Origin: Solirubrobacter phytolaccae
GTDB taxonomy: Bacteria; Actinomycetota; Thermoleophilia; Solirubrobacterales; Solirubrobacteraceae
Direction: 5' to 3'
Length of the DNA: 64,000 nt
Assembly (NCBI RefSeq): GCF_027587195.1
Contig: NZ_JAPDDP010000014.1
Coordinates: forward strand, 59,221-123,220
The translations under genes and the position numbers were made by a program. The notes under the pieces were generated by a model. It made no database searches, was not told the origin of the DNA, and saw only the letters and a list, made by a program, of their open reading frames with translations. This document shows, piece after piece, positions 15,797 to 24,161 of this stretch. The stretch's first letter is position 1. Each line of letters opens with the position of its first letter.

Positions 15797-17983
15797 CTAC
15801 GGGTTGGTCGTCGACAGCGTGAAGGTCAGCGTCTTCGAGTAGCTGCCGGTTCGCAGCGGGTCGGTCCGCTTGACCAGCTGCTTGAACGTGATCGGCACCT
15901 TCTCGTTGGCGACCGGGTTGGTCCAGGCGGTCTTGGCCAGCTCCACCCGGAGGGGCTCGGCGAGGCTGAACGCGCCGTTGGTCAGGTGGCCGGGCTCGGA
16001 GACGCTGAGCGCCGCGTCGCCCGCGCTGGAGATGACCGTGGCGTCGGTGGCCGCCGTGTACTCCTTGTCCGTGCCGGGCGTGAACGCGCCGAACGAGGCC
16101 GGCGTGCCGAGCACCAGCGACAGCGTGGCCGCGACCGTGCCGCCGGCCGTGCTTTCGACCGGCGTCTCGAGGTCGTAGACGTTGAACGTCGTCGACTGGG
16201 TCTTCGTGTTGCCCTTGGTGTCCTGCGCGCGGGTCTCGAGCGTGTGCGCGTTCGGCGTGAGCACCTGGAAGGGACCCGTGTAGGGCTTCCAGTCGCCGCC
16301 GTCGAGGCGGTAGTCGATCGAGCCGTCCTTGACGCCCACGCCCCAGCCGTCGTCGGCGGTGAGCGTGACGGTCGGGTTCAGATGCCAGCCGTTGACGGCG
16401 GCCGGCGAGAGCGCCGCGGTGACGGTCGGCGCGTCGACCTCGATGTCCTTGAGCGCGGCGGCCACGTTCGGGAGCGGGCCGACGAGGCGCGTGCCGGTCT
16501 GCGGCGTGCCCGTGCGGCGCAGCAGGTCGCGCAGCTGGGCGCTCGTGTACGGGGCCTGGCCCGTGGCCTTCAGGTACGACTGCACGGCGACGATCGCGTT
16601 GACCACAATCGGGCCGGCGCCCGAGGTGCCGCTGAACGAGCGCGTGTAGCGCCGGTTGAGCATCTCCGGCGCGGTGCCGCCGAACAGGTTGCCGCCGCTG
16701 CCGGTGGTCGTGATGTTCTGGCCCCAGCCCTGCAGGTCCACGCGCGCGCCGTGCGAGGAGAACGTCAGCGCGGAGCGGTTCGTCGAGCTGCCGGCACCGC
16801 CGATGATCGCGCCCGAGTCACGCACGGCGCGGTCGAAGCGGCCGAGCATGTTCGCGCCGTCCAGGTCCTGGCCGCCGTTGCCGCCGGTCTCCATCACGAC
16901 GATGCCGAGGTTGCTGAGTGTCTTGATCGCGTCGAAGTTCGCCTGGTTCCACTCCACCGGCACGTAGGCCGTGCCGCCGGCCGGGCCGACGGTCTGCTGC
17001 TCGACCAGCACGACGTCACCGGGCTTGAGGAACTGCGCGACGTACGTGAGCGCGCCGCTGACCGAGTACTGCAGGCGCCCGTTGTTGTTGCGCTGGGGCG
17101 AGATGCCGCGCATCGTCGCGTCGGGCACGCCGCCGGTCACGCCGAAGCCGTTGTCCTTGGCGACCATCTCGCCGAACACGGCCGTGCCGTGCTCGTCGGC
17201 GAAGTTCGGGTACTGCACGTAGGTCGTCTTGCCGAGGTCCGTCGCGATCGGATCGAGCTGCAGGTCCTCGTGGCTCGCCGTCCAGTAGTACTCGAGGTCG
17301 GCGATCGTCACGCCCGTGCCACGCGTGCGCGGGTCCTTGAGCGAGAAGGCGGAGTCGATGCCCGTCGGCGCCGGGCCCAGGTAGCCCTGCATCGCCGTGA
17401 AGTCGGGGGTGGGCTCGGTCTGCTGCGGCGGCGGCGCGGCGTCCGGCGCGACGTACGCGTCGGTGACCTGCCCCGAGGCGAGCAGCTCGGCGATCGCTGC
17501 GTCCGCGTCCGTCCCGGCCGGGAGCGTGAGCTGGTGCCACGCGGCCATGTCCGGGATGGCCTCGCCCGTGCGGGCCTTGGCCTTCGTGGCGAGCGCGTCC
17601 AGGTCGACGCCGACCACCAGCGGCTCGAGGTCGCCGGCGCCCGCGACCGACCGCACCTTCGACGCGCTGGAACGCGGCGCGAGCTTGACCTCGAGCACGA
17701 CGTTGGGCTCGACGGGCTCGACCGAGCCGTCGGACGCCACGAGCCGCGTCGTCGAGGCGTGCAGCACGCCCGCGCGCATCAGCTTCTGCTTGTCGTAGTG
17801 GGCGATGACCTCGCCCTCGTGCAGCCCGGTCCGCTCGGGCTCGATCCCGGCGATCGACGCGCCGGGGTCGGTGACGGTGACTCCCACCAGGCCGGGTGCG
17901 GCGAGGTTGATCGGGTCGGCGCTCGCCGGAGCGGCGAGTACGGCAACGGCACCGAGCGCGGCAATCGCGACGGCTGGCTTCAC
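15797..17983 (-). CDS. Secreted S8-family (subtilisin-like) peptidase, paralogue 1
   Basis: A 728-residue pre-protein with a signal peptide (residues 1-22, ends APASA-D). The S8 catalytic set can be followed: Asp229 (TIADLEYYW), His265 (DEHGTAVFGE), oxyanion Asn369 (ETGGNGG) and Ser454 (SGTSGAGPIV). The Asp motif is unusual: an Ala-Asp-Leu-Glu-Tyr sequence replaces the common DTG/DSG, and the His motif has Ala-Val where most have His-Val. Residues 25-200 are a pro-domain-like region. The C-terminal ~250 residues hold two or three beta domains ending in TFTLSTTNP. It is a tandem paralogue of the next gene on the same strand, with long nearly identical stretches. Confidence 0.85.
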   Translation of the reverse strand: MKPAVAIAALGAVAVLAAPASADPINLAAPGLVGVTVTDPGASIAGIEPERTGLHEGEVIAHYDKQKLMRAGVLHASTTRLVASDGSVEPVEPNVVLEVKLAPRSSASKVRSVAGAGDLEPLVVGVDLDALATKAKARTGEAIPDMAAWHQLTLPAGTDADAAIAELLASGQVTDAYVAPDAAPPPQQTEPTPDFTAMQGYLGPAPTGIDSAFSLKDPRTRGTGVTIADLEYYWTASHEDLQLDPIATDLGKTTYVQYPNFADEHGTAVFGEMVAKDNGFGVTGGVPDATMRGISPQRNNNGRLQYSVSGALTYVAQFLKPGDVVLVEQQTVGPAGGTAYVPVEWNQANFDAIKTLSNLGIVVMETGGNGGQDLDGANMLGRFDRAVRDSGAIIGGAGSSTNRSALTFSSHGARVDLQGWGQNITTTGSGGNLFGGTAPEMLNRRYTRSFSGTSGAGPIVVNAIVAVQSYLKATGQAPYTSAQLRDLLRRTGTPQTGTRLVGPLPNVAAALKDIEVDAPTVTAALSPAAVNGWHLNPTVTLTADDGWGVGVKDGSIDYRLDGGDWKPYTGPFQVLTPNAHTLETRAQDTKGNTKTQSTTFNVYDLETPVESTAGGTVAATLSLVLGTPASFGAFTPGTDKEYTAATDATVISSAGDAALSVSEPGHLTNGAFSLAEPLRVELAKTAWTNPVANEKVPITFKQLVKRTDPLRTGSYSKTLTFTLSTTNP

Positions 17984-18094
17984 AGGGCCCCCTCCTCTGT
18001 GGATGACGTGCGTTCACCACCCTCTCACCGGTGCGCGGGCGTCGCGAGCGCCTGCGTGCGGAACTCGCGGACGAGTCCTCCGACGTCTGTCGGA

Positions 18095-19948
18095 CTAGGG
18101 AGCCGCTGTTGAGAGGCTGAACGTCGCGGTGGCGCTGTAGGTGCCGGTCCGGAGCACCTCGCGCGCGCCGATCGCCTGCGTGAACGTCACCGCCGCGTCG
18201 CCGACCGCGACCTGGACGGGCCGCGCGAGCCGCCCGGCCTCGCCCGCGAGGAAGCCCGGCCCGGAGACCGTGAGCTGCGCGCCCGGCGTCGCCGCCAGGC
18301 TCGTCGTGGCGGTGTAGACGCGGTCGACGCCCGGCGTGAACGTGCCGAAGCTCGCCGTCGGGCCGAGCACGAGCGTGAGCGCGGGCGGCTCGGCGCGCGG
18401 CGGCGGGGGCGGCCCGGGCACGGTGAGCGAGGCGGCTCCGACGTTGCCGTTGGCGTCGGTGGCGCGCGCCTGCACCGCGCCGCCCTGGGGCACCGCGACC
18501 GGGCTCGTGTAGGGCGTCCACGCGCCTTCACCCACGCGGTACTCCAGCGACCGCACGGCGGTGCCCCAGCCGTCCTCGGCCGCGACGGAGACCGTCTGAT
18601 CGGCGATCGTCAGCGTCACCGTCGGCGCGTCGACCTCGATCGCCTTCAGCGCGGCGGCCACGTTCGGCAGCGGGCCGATCCGGCGGGTGCCGGCCTGCGG
18701 CGTGCCGGTGCGGCGCAGCAGCTCGCGCAGCTGGGCGCTCGTGTAGGGCGCCTGGCCGGTGGCCTTCAGGTAGGACTGCACGGCGACGATCGCGTTGACC
18801 ACGATCGGCCCGGCGCTGGAGGTGCCGTTGAACGCGTTCGTGTAGCGCCGGGTCAACGACGGTCCGAAGAGGTTGCCGGTGCTGCCGGTGGTCGTGACGC
18901 TGTCGCCCCAGCCCTGCAGGTCCACGCGCGTCCCGTGCGAGGAGAAGCTCAGCGCGGCGCGGCTGGTCGAGTTGCCGGCGCCGCCGATGATCGCGCCGCT
19001 GTCGCGGACCGACCGGTCGAAGCGGCCGAGCATCGGCGCGCTGTCGAGGTCCTCGCCACCGTTGCCGCCGGTCTCCATCACGACGATGCCGAGCGCCGAG
19101 AGCGCCTTGATGGCGTCGAAGCTCGCCTGGTTCCACTCGAGCGGGACGTACTTGGTGCCGCCGGCCGGGCCGGGCGTCTGCTGCTCGATCAGCACGACGT
19201 CGCCGGGCGACAGGAACTGCCCGGCGTAGGTCAGCGCGGCGGCCGGCACGTAGCTGCCGGCGGCGTTGACCGGCGAGATGCCGTGCATGGTCGCGTCGGG
19301 CACGCCGCCGGTCACGCCGAAGCCGTTGTCCTTGGCGACCAGCTCGCCGAACACCGCGGTGCCGTGCTCGTCGGCGAAGTTCGGGTACTGCACGTAGGTC
19401 GTCTTGCCCAGGTCGGTGGCGATCGGGTCCAGCTGCAGGTCCTCGTGCTCGGCCGTCCAGTAGTACTCGAGGTCGACGATCCGCACGCCCTTGCCACGCG
19501 TGCGCGGGTCTCTCTGGGCGAACGCGCTGTCGATGCCGGCCGGCGCGGGGCGCAGGTAGCCCTGCAGCGACGTGAAGTCGTCGGTCGCCGGCACCTGCGG
19601 CGGCGGCGCGGGCTCGGGCGCGACGGCCGCCTCGGTCGCGCGGCCGGAGGTGAGCAGCGCGCGGATCGCGGCGTCGGCGTCCGCGCCGGGCGGCAGCGTG
19701 AGCCGGTGCCAGGCGGCCATGTCCGGGAGCGGACGGCCGGTCCGGCGACGGGCCTTCGCCTCCAGCGCCTCGAAGTCCACGCCGGTCACCAGCGGCGTGA
19801 GCGCACCGCCGCCGACCGCGGCCCGGACCGCGCTCTTGCTCGTGGCCGGCGCGAGCTTGACCTCGAGCTCGACGGCGTGCGCGGACGCGGGCAGCAGCGC
19901 GAGCAGGAGGAGCGTGGCGACGACGAGGTTGCGGACGGACACGTCCAC
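18095..19948 (-). CDS. Secreted S8-family (subtilisin-like) peptidase, paralogue 2
   Basis: The 617-residue paralogue of the 15797-17983 product has a signal peptide (residues 1-25, ends ASAHA-V). The same catalytic arrangement is present: Asp159 (RIVDLEYYW), His195 (DEHGTAVFGE), Asn near 295 (ETGGNGG) and Ser377 (NGTSSAGPIV). It lacks the first ~70 residues of the paralogue's pro-region and has a shorter beta-rich C-terminus. The catalytic core is almost identical at protein level (for example the block from DLQLDPIATDLG to GVTGGVPDATM). Tandem duplication with later divergence or gene conversion is the simplest explanation. The targets are unknown. Confidence 0.85.
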   Translation of the reverse strand: MDVSVRNLVVATLLLLALLPASAHAVELEVKLAPATSKSAVRAAVGGGALTPLVTGVDFEALEAKARRRTGRPLPDMAAWHRLTLPPGADADAAIRALLTSGRATEAAVAPEPAPPPQVPATDDFTSLQGYLRPAPAGIDSAFAQRDPRTRGKGVRIVDLEYYWTAEHEDLQLDPIATDLGKTTYVQYPNFADEHGTAVFGELVAKDNGFGVTGGVPDATMHGISPVNAAGSYVPAAALTYAGQFLSPGDVVLIEQQTPGPAGGTKYVPLEWNQASFDAIKALSALGIVVMETGGNGGEDLDSAPMLGRFDRSVRDSGAIIGGAGNSTSRAALSFSSHGTRVDLQGWGDSVTTTGSTGNLFGPSLTRRYTNAFNGTSSAGPIVVNAIVAVQSYLKATGQAPYTSAQLRELLRRTGTPQAGTRRIGPLPNVAAALKAIEVDAPTVTLTIADQTVSVAAEDGWGTAVRSLEYRVGEGAWTPYTSPVAVPQGGAVQARATDANGNVGAASLTVPGPPPPPRAEPPALTLVLGPTASFGTFTPGVDRVYTATTSLAATPGAQLTVSGPGFLAGEAGRLARPVQVAVGDAAVTFTQAIGAREVLRTGTYSATATFSLSTAAP

Positions 19949-19975
19949 AACGATGGCATCCGGTCGCCCGTCAGA

Positions 19976-20671
19976 TCAAGCGCGGCGACGGGCGAGCGCG
20001 CGGGCGCCGCCCAGGTGCTCGCGCAGCAGCTCGGCGGCCTGCTCGGCCTCGCCGGCCGCGAGCGCGGCGGTGATCGCGCGGTGCTCGGCGATGAAGCGCT
20101 CGATCCGCGACGGGTCGCGGGCGACGGTCGTGGCCGCGATCCGCTGGTGGCGATCGGCGAGCGCGTCGTAGGAGCGGGCGAGCAGCGCGTTCCCGGCGGC
20201 GGCGACGATCGCGCGGTGGAAGGCGCGGTCGGCGCGGGCGAAGCCGACGCCCGCGGAGCTCAGCGCGCGCTCCTGCGCGGCGATCGCCTCCTCCAGCTGC
20301 GCGGTGAGGTCGGCACCCGCCTCGGCGGCCCTGCGTGCGCAATGGCACTCAATGAGCTCGCGCGCCTCGTGCACGTCGTCGGCCTCGGAGGCGGAGATCG
20401 GCACCACGAGTGCACCGCGCCGCGGGTAGAGCTCCACGAGCCCTTCCGCCTCGAGCTGGCCGAACGCCTGACGCAACGGCGTTCTACTGATTCCCAGTTC
20501 GCGGGCGAGCGCGTTCTCGCTCAGCAGCGTGCCGCCGGGGAAGCGTCCGTCGAGCAGCCGTTCCTTCACGTGGGCGTAGGCCCGCGAGGCCGCGCTTTGG
20601 ACGGCAGGTCGATCCTGACTGGACGAAGAGACCACTGACACGGGAAACGAGTTAGCTATGGTAGGAGACAT
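19976..20671 (-). CDS. GntR-family regulator, FadR/FCD subfamily
   Basis: The 231-residue protein has an N-terminal GntR winged helix (AYAHVKERLLDGRFPGGTLL, ELGISRTPLRQAFGQLEAEGLV) and a C-terminal all-helical FCD ligand domain with ARADRAFHRAIVAAAGN and FIAEHRAITAAL. The conserved Asp/His metal ligands (DxxFHxxI; EHxxI) are visible. I chose the ATG at 20671; in-frame codons further upstream add low-complexity residues and pass through a palindrome that looks like its operator. No obvious target operon lies next to it apart from a tiny peptide gene on the opposite strand. Confidence 0.87.
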   Translation of the reverse strand: MSPTIANSFPVSVVSSSSQDRPAVQSAASRAYAHVKERLLDGRFPGGTLLSENALARELGISRTPLRQAFGQLEAEGLVELYPRRGALVVPISASEADDVHEARELIECHCARRAAEAGADLTAQLEEAIAAQERALSSAGVGFARADRAFHRAIVAAAGNALLARSYDALADRHQRIAATTVARDPSRIERFIAEHRAITAALAAGEAEQAAELLREHLGGARALARRRA

Positions 20672-20694
20672 CTTGGATGCAAGTTGGCTCCAAG
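20672..20694. promoter_or_regulatory. Candidate GntR autoregulatory operator
   Basis: CTTGGA at 20672-20677 and TCCAAG at 20689-20694 form an inverted repeat around a partly symmetrical centre, directly upstream of the FCD-type GntR gene start. Binding by that regulator is inferred from position only. Confidence 0.45.
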
Positions 20695-20781
20695 TCTCTC
20701 CTCCCCAACTCCCTGTGTGTCCGCGGCCGCTCCCCAATAGGCCGCGGGCACATGCTCTCCACAACTGAAAGGACCGCCACC

Positions 20782-20856
20782 ATGACCGGTGTCGTCTTCC
20801 TCGTCTGCGTCACGGCCCTGCTTGTTGGGTCCCTTGTGATCAGCAGCGACGCGTAA
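20782..20856 (+). CDS. Possible 24-residue membrane peptide
   Basis: ATG at 20782 follows GAAAGGA (20766-20772) at about 9 nt spacing. The reading frame gives MTGVVFLVCVTALLVGSLVI and then SSDA, an almost entirely hydrophobic segment long enough to cross the membrane once. It sits alone, divergent from the GntR gene, and its end overlaps the convergent membrane-protein gene by 17 nt. Its size recalls small transport-complex peptides such as KdpF, but no partner genes are present, so the function is unknown. Confidence 0.35.
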   Translation: MTGVVFLVCVTALLVGSLVISSDA

Positions 20857-21238
20857 CCACGACCGCGAGCACGGGCAGCGCGATCACCGCGAGCAGGCCG
20901 GTGGTCTGCGCGATCGCGTCGCCCGTGCTGAACCCGTCGAGGTGCGTGACGTGAAAGATCGCGTGCAACACGGCCGCGACCGACCACGCCACGCACAACG
21001 GCACGATCAAGGCGCTCGCGAGCGTCACCGCCGCCCACGCGAACAGGATCGCGAACGCGAGGTAGAAGCCTCCCACGTCGCGGATCAGGTGCTCGTTGTA
21101 CGGCGGCAGCAGCTCCACCCAGCCGCGCCCGAGCGGGAACGAGCCGTAGAAGCTCGACGGCCCGAGCGTGCCTTCAAGGCCCGGCAGCAACGCCGAGACG
21201 GCCACGAAGAGCAGTGAGACCCGCAGGATGAGCCTCAC
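20840..21238 (-). CDS. Four-helix integral membrane protein of unknown function
   Basis: A 132-residue protein with four hydrophobic segments (about residues 3-23, 55-75, 78-100 and 105-127). Between the first two is a conserved-looking loop, SSFYGSFPLGRGWVELLPPYNEH. Its start codon overlaps the stop of the ECF41 sigma factor gene (ATGA), so it is the last gene of the operon NAD(P)-binding protein - sigma factor - membrane protein. I do not recognise a characterised family. It may be regulated by that sigma factor. Confidence 0.7.
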   Translation of the reverse strand: MRLILRVSLLFVAVSALLPGLEGTLGPSSFYGSFPLGRGWVELLPPYNEHLIRDVGGFYLAFAILFAWAAVTLASALIVPLCVAWSVAAVLHAIFHVTHLDGFSTGDAIAQTTGLLAVIALPVLAVVVTRRC

Positions 21239-22095
21239 GTCGGCCGCCCCAGCTTCTCGGGGTTGCGCTGGATGTCGATGGCCGTGATCCGGCCGTCGTC
21301 GACGGTGAAGCTGATCACGGAGGCGACCCCGTCGCGGCCCTGGCCGGCGAGGCCGGGCATGCCGTTCACGTCGACCAGGTCGAACGTGACGCCCGCGCCG
21401 CCGTGCTTCGCGAGGGCCTTGACGGTCTTCGCGACCCGCTCCGCGCCGTGCAGCGGCTTGCGCGACGCGGTGACCACGCCGCCACCGTCGGCGGTGAACA
21501 CCACGTCCGGGTGCAGCACCTCGAGCAGCGCGTCGAGGTCGCCGTCGCGCGCGGCGGTGGCGAACGCGCCGATGATCTCGCGCTGCTGCTGCGGGGTCGC
21601 GGGGAACCGCGGGCGCCGGGCCTCGACGGCCTTGCGCGCGCGGGACGCCTGCTGGCGCGCCGCGGCGGGGCTCGTCCCGAGCGTCGCGGCGACCTCGTCG
21701 AACGAGTAGCCGAACACGTCGTGCAGCACGAACGCCGTGCGCTCGGACGCCGACAGCGACTCGAGCACGACGAGCAGGGCCAGCGACACGTCATCGGCGC
21801 GCACGGTCGCCTCCTCAGGGCTCGGCTCGGACACCAGCGGCTCGGGCAGCCACGGCCCGACGTACGCCTCGCGGCGCACGCGCGCGGACTTCAGCGTGTC
21901 CAGCGCGAGCCGTGACACGGTGGTGATGAGCCAGCCCTCGAGGTCGCGGATCTGCGCCGCGTCGGTGCGCTCGAGCCGCAGCCACGCGTCCTGCAGCACG
22001 TCCTCGGCCTCGGCCAGGCTGCCGAGCTGCCCGTACGCGATCCGCAGCAGCCGCGGCCGCAGCGCCTCGAAGCGCTCCGCGAGCGGCGTCTTCAC
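21235..22095 (-). CDS. ECF41-type RNA polymerase sigma factor with SnoaL-like C-terminus
   Basis: The 286-residue protein has sigma-70 region 2 (AYGQLGSLAEAEDVLQDAWL), region 4 (FGYSFDEVAATLGTSPAAAR) and a C-terminal SnoaL/NTF2-like domain. Three hallmarks of ECF41 are present: WLPEPL at residues 82-87, DGGG in the C-terminal domain, and NPEKL at the end. In ECF41 factors the fused C-terminal domain modulates activity in place of an anti-sigma factor. The start is GTG at 22093-22095, overlapping the stop of the upstream NAD(P)-binding gene. That partnership with an oxidoreductase/epimerase gene is typical of the group. Confidence 0.9.
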   Translation of the reverse strand: MKTPLAERFEALRPRLLRIAYGQLGSLAEAEDVLQDAWLRLERTDAAQIRDLEGWLITTVSRLALDTLKSARVRREAYVGPWLPEPLVSEPSPEEATVRADDVSLALLVVLESLSASERTAFVLHDVFGYSFDEVAATLGTSPAAARQQASRARKAVEARRPRFPATPQQQREIIGAFATAARDGDLDALLEVLHPDVVFTADGGGVVTASRKPLHGAERVAKTVKALAKHGGAGVTFDLVDVNGMPGLAGQGRDGVASVISFTVDDGRITAIDIQRNPEKLGRPT

Positions 22096-22802
22096 GACGC
22101 CAGCCAGGCGTCGAAGGTCACGCTGCCCTTCCACGCGCCCGGGTTCGTCAGGGCGCCTGCACGCAGCGCGCGCGTGGCCGGCAGCCGCACGGGCACGGCG
22201 TGCGAGCCGGTCGCGGCGCGCCAGCGGCGGGCGAGCTCGCGCGCGGAGACCACCTCCGGGCCGGCGAACTGCGTGATCTCCAGGGACGGCTCGGCCTCGG
22301 CTGTGTCCGCGAGCGCGCGGCCGACCTCGCGCGGGTCGACGGGCTGCAGCGGCGCGCTCACCGACGGGAGGATGCCGAGCTTCGCCGACTTCGTGAAGGC
22401 CTGAGCGAGGAACGGGTGGAACTGCGTCGCGCGCACGATCGTCCACGGCACGCCGCCGCCGCGGATCGCCGCCTCCTGCGCGAGCTTGAGCTTGTAGTAC
22501 GGCCCGCCCACGCGGTCGATGCCGACGATCGACACGCCGACGTGATGTTTGACGCCCGCGTCCAGCTCGGCGCGCAGCAGCCGCTCCGTGCCCTCCAGCA
22601 GCACCTTCTTGCTGCCGTTCGCGGCGTCGACGACGACGTCGACCCCGTCCAGCGCACGGGCGAGCCCTTCACCCGTCGAGAGGTCCACGGGGTACGCCTC
22701 CGCGTGCCGCGAGAGCACGCGCACGCCGTGCCCACGGTCGGTCAGCTCGCGCGCCGCCTCGGCGCCCACGGTTCCGGTTCCGCCCACGATTGCGATGTTC
22801 AT
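22092..22802 (-). CDS. NAD(P)-binding NmrA/SDR-like oxidoreductase, ECF41 partner
   Basis: The 236-residue extended-SDR/NmrA-like protein has the dinucleotide motif IAIVGGTGTVG at residues 3-13, VVVDAANGSK, the GVSIVGIDRVGGPYYKLKLAQE strand-helix with a YxxK pair, and FAGPEVVSARELA near the end. ECF41 sigma factors are usually coded beside a carboxymuconolactone decarboxylase, oxidoreductase or epimerase and activate that partner. An ECF41-like promoter lies immediately upstream. The predicted transcript start lies 0-3 nt before the ATG and there is no ribosome binding site, so the mRNA may be leaderless. Confidence 0.87.
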   Translation of the reverse strand: MNIAIVGGTGTVGAEAARELTDRGHGVRVLSRHAEAYPVDLSTGEGLARALDGVDVVVDAANGSKKVLLEGTERLLRAELDAGVKHHVGVSIVGIDRVGGPYYKLKLAQEAAIRGGGVPWTIVRATQFHPFLAQAFTKSAKLGILPSVSAPLQPVDPREVGRALADTAEAEPSLEITQFAGPEVVSARELARRWRAATGSHAVPVRLPATRALRAGALTNPGAWKGSVTFDAWLAS

Positions 22803-22810
22803 ATGGGCTG

Positions 22811-22837
22811 GACGAACCAGCGCGAGCGAATGTGACG
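22811..22837 (-). promoter_or_regulatory. ECF41-type promoter
   Basis: Read on the minus strand, CGTCACA (22837-22831) is followed after exactly 16 nt by CGTC (22814-22811). The ECF41 consensus, as I recall it, is TGTCACA-N16-CGTC, so only the first base of the -35 box differs. It lies 8 nt upstream of the NAD(P)-binding gene that shares an operon with the ECF41 sigma factor, which supports autoregulation. Confidence 0.7.
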
Positions 22838-23347
22838 TCAGCCGCCGATCGGCAGCGGGATCGCCGGGTCCAGCTGCCGTTCCTGCGCCTCGTTCGCGTG
22901 GTCGAACACGCGGTCGCGGATCTTCGAGTCCGCCGCGAACAGCTCGTCGTTGGCGTCGCGGAGCTCACCCTGCTTGCGCAGGACCGTGGTGCGGTCGTCG
23001 GGCTTCGTGCGCAGCTGGGTGACGTAGGCGTCGAAGGCCTTCACGGTGCGGCGCGTGATCCGCATGTAGTCGGCGAGCGTCGCCCGCAGGTCCGCGGTCC
23101 GCAACGCGCGCACGGGCGTCTCCGCGGCGTCGAGCTTCGGCGGGAGCCGGTCGAGCGCGGCCTGCGCCGCGTCGAGCTGGTCCTTGTCGAGCGCGTCGCT
23201 CGCGGCGAGCATGTCCGCGGCGATCGGCTTGTACGCCGCCGCCCAGCTCGTGACGGCGCGTACCTCAGCGTCGGTCATCGGCGTCTTGTCACCGCAGCCG
23301 ACGAGCAGCGCCGCCGTCGCGGCGACCAAGAGCAAGGCCCTCCTCAT
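22838..23347 (-). CDS. Lipoprotein of unknown function
   Basis: The 169-residue product starts MRRALLLVAATAALLVGCGD, a lipoprotein signal peptide with lipobox LVGC and the modified Cys at residue 18. The mature part is mainly helical and charged (DLRATLADYMRITRRTVKAF, ELRDANDELFAADSKIRDRV). I do not recognise a named family. It is divergent from the LLM oxidoreductase with a 31-bp gap. Its stop codon abuts the -35 box of the ECF41 promoter. Confidence 0.75.
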   Translation of the reverse strand: MRRALLLVAATAALLVGCGDKTPMTDAEVRAVTSWAAAYKPIAADMLAASDALDKDQLDAAQAALDRLPPKLDAAETPVRALRTADLRATLADYMRITRRTVKAFDAYVTQLRTKPDDRTTVLRKQGELRDANDELFAADSKIRDRVFDHANEAQERQLDPAIPLPIGG

Positions 23348-23378
23348 CCGGCCATTGTGCCTGGGTAGCCTCGGGGAC

Positions 23379-24161
23379 ATGAGCCAGCTCCGTGTCGGTG
23401 TCCAGGTCCAGCCGCAGCACGCCAGCTTCGACGCGATGCGTCGTTCCTGGCAGGAGGCCGACGCGCTGGGCGTCGACTCGATCTTCACGTGGGATCACTT
23501 CTTCCCGCTCTACGGAGAAGCGGACGGCGCGCACTTCGAGGGGATCACGTCGCTGACGGCGCTCGCGGCGTCGACCGAGCGGGCGCAGGTCGGCGCGCTC
23601 GTGATCTGCAACTCGTACCGCAACCCGGAGCTGCTGGCGGACGCGCACCGGACGATCGACCACGTCTCGGGCGGGCGCGCGATCCTCGGCATCGGCGCGG
23701 GCTGGTTCCAGCGCGACTACGACGAATACGGCTACGAGTTCGGCGAGGCGCGCGACCGGCTCGCCGATCTGCGCCAGGCGATGCCGCGGATCAAGGACCG
23801 GCTCGGCAAGCTCAACCCGCAGCCGCTCGGCAAGCTCCCGATCCTGATCGGCGGCAGCGGGCCGAAGGTGACGCTCAAGCTCGTGGCGAAGTACGCGGAC
23901 ATGTGGCACTCGTTCGGTGACGCCGAGGACTACAAGCGCAAGAACGCGATCCTGCTCGAGCACTGCGCCAGCGAGGGTCGTGACCCGGCCGAGATCGAGC
24001 GCACGTGGGGCGTGAACGGCGACAGCATCCTCGACCACGCCGACGCGCTTGCCGACGCGGGCGTCCAGCACCTGATCGTCGGCATCGGCGGAGACGGCGA
24101 CCGCTACGACCTCAGCCCGGTGAAGGAGCTCGTCAAGTGGCGGGACGCGCGCAACGGCTGA
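23379..24161 (+). CDS. LLM-class F420-dependent oxidoreductase
   Basis: The 260-residue luciferase-like monooxygenase-fold protein has RVGVQVQPQ at the start, SIFTWDHFFPLYG (with the conserved WDH of F420-dependent members), ILGIGAGWFQRDYDEYGYEF and LPILIGGSGPKVTLKLVAKYADMW. These match the group 'LLM class F420-dependent oxidoreductase' common in actinobacteria. It transfers hydride to or from deazaflavin F420; the substrate is unknown. Start: the ATG at 23379. Earlier in-frame codons run into the divergent lipoprotein gene. It overlaps the methyltransferase gene by 25 nt. Confidence 0.87.
   Translation: MSQLRVGVQVQPQHASFDAMRRSWQEADALGVDSIFTWDHFFPLYGEADGAHFEGITSLTALAASTERAQVGALVICNSYRNPELLADAHRTIDHVSGGRAILGIGAGWFQRDYDEYGYEFGEARDRLADLRQAMPRIKDRLGKLNPQPLGKLPILIGGSGPKVTLKLVAKYADMWHSFGDAEDYKRKNAILLEHCASEGRDPAEIERTWGVNGDSILDHADALADAGVQHLIVGIGGDGDRYDLSPVKELVKWRDARNG

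Noticed and set aside
18075..18098. Terminator for the second subtilase gene
   Set aside because: TCCGAC-gtct-GTCGGA forms a short stem but includes or abuts the stop codon and has no T-tract on the minus strand.
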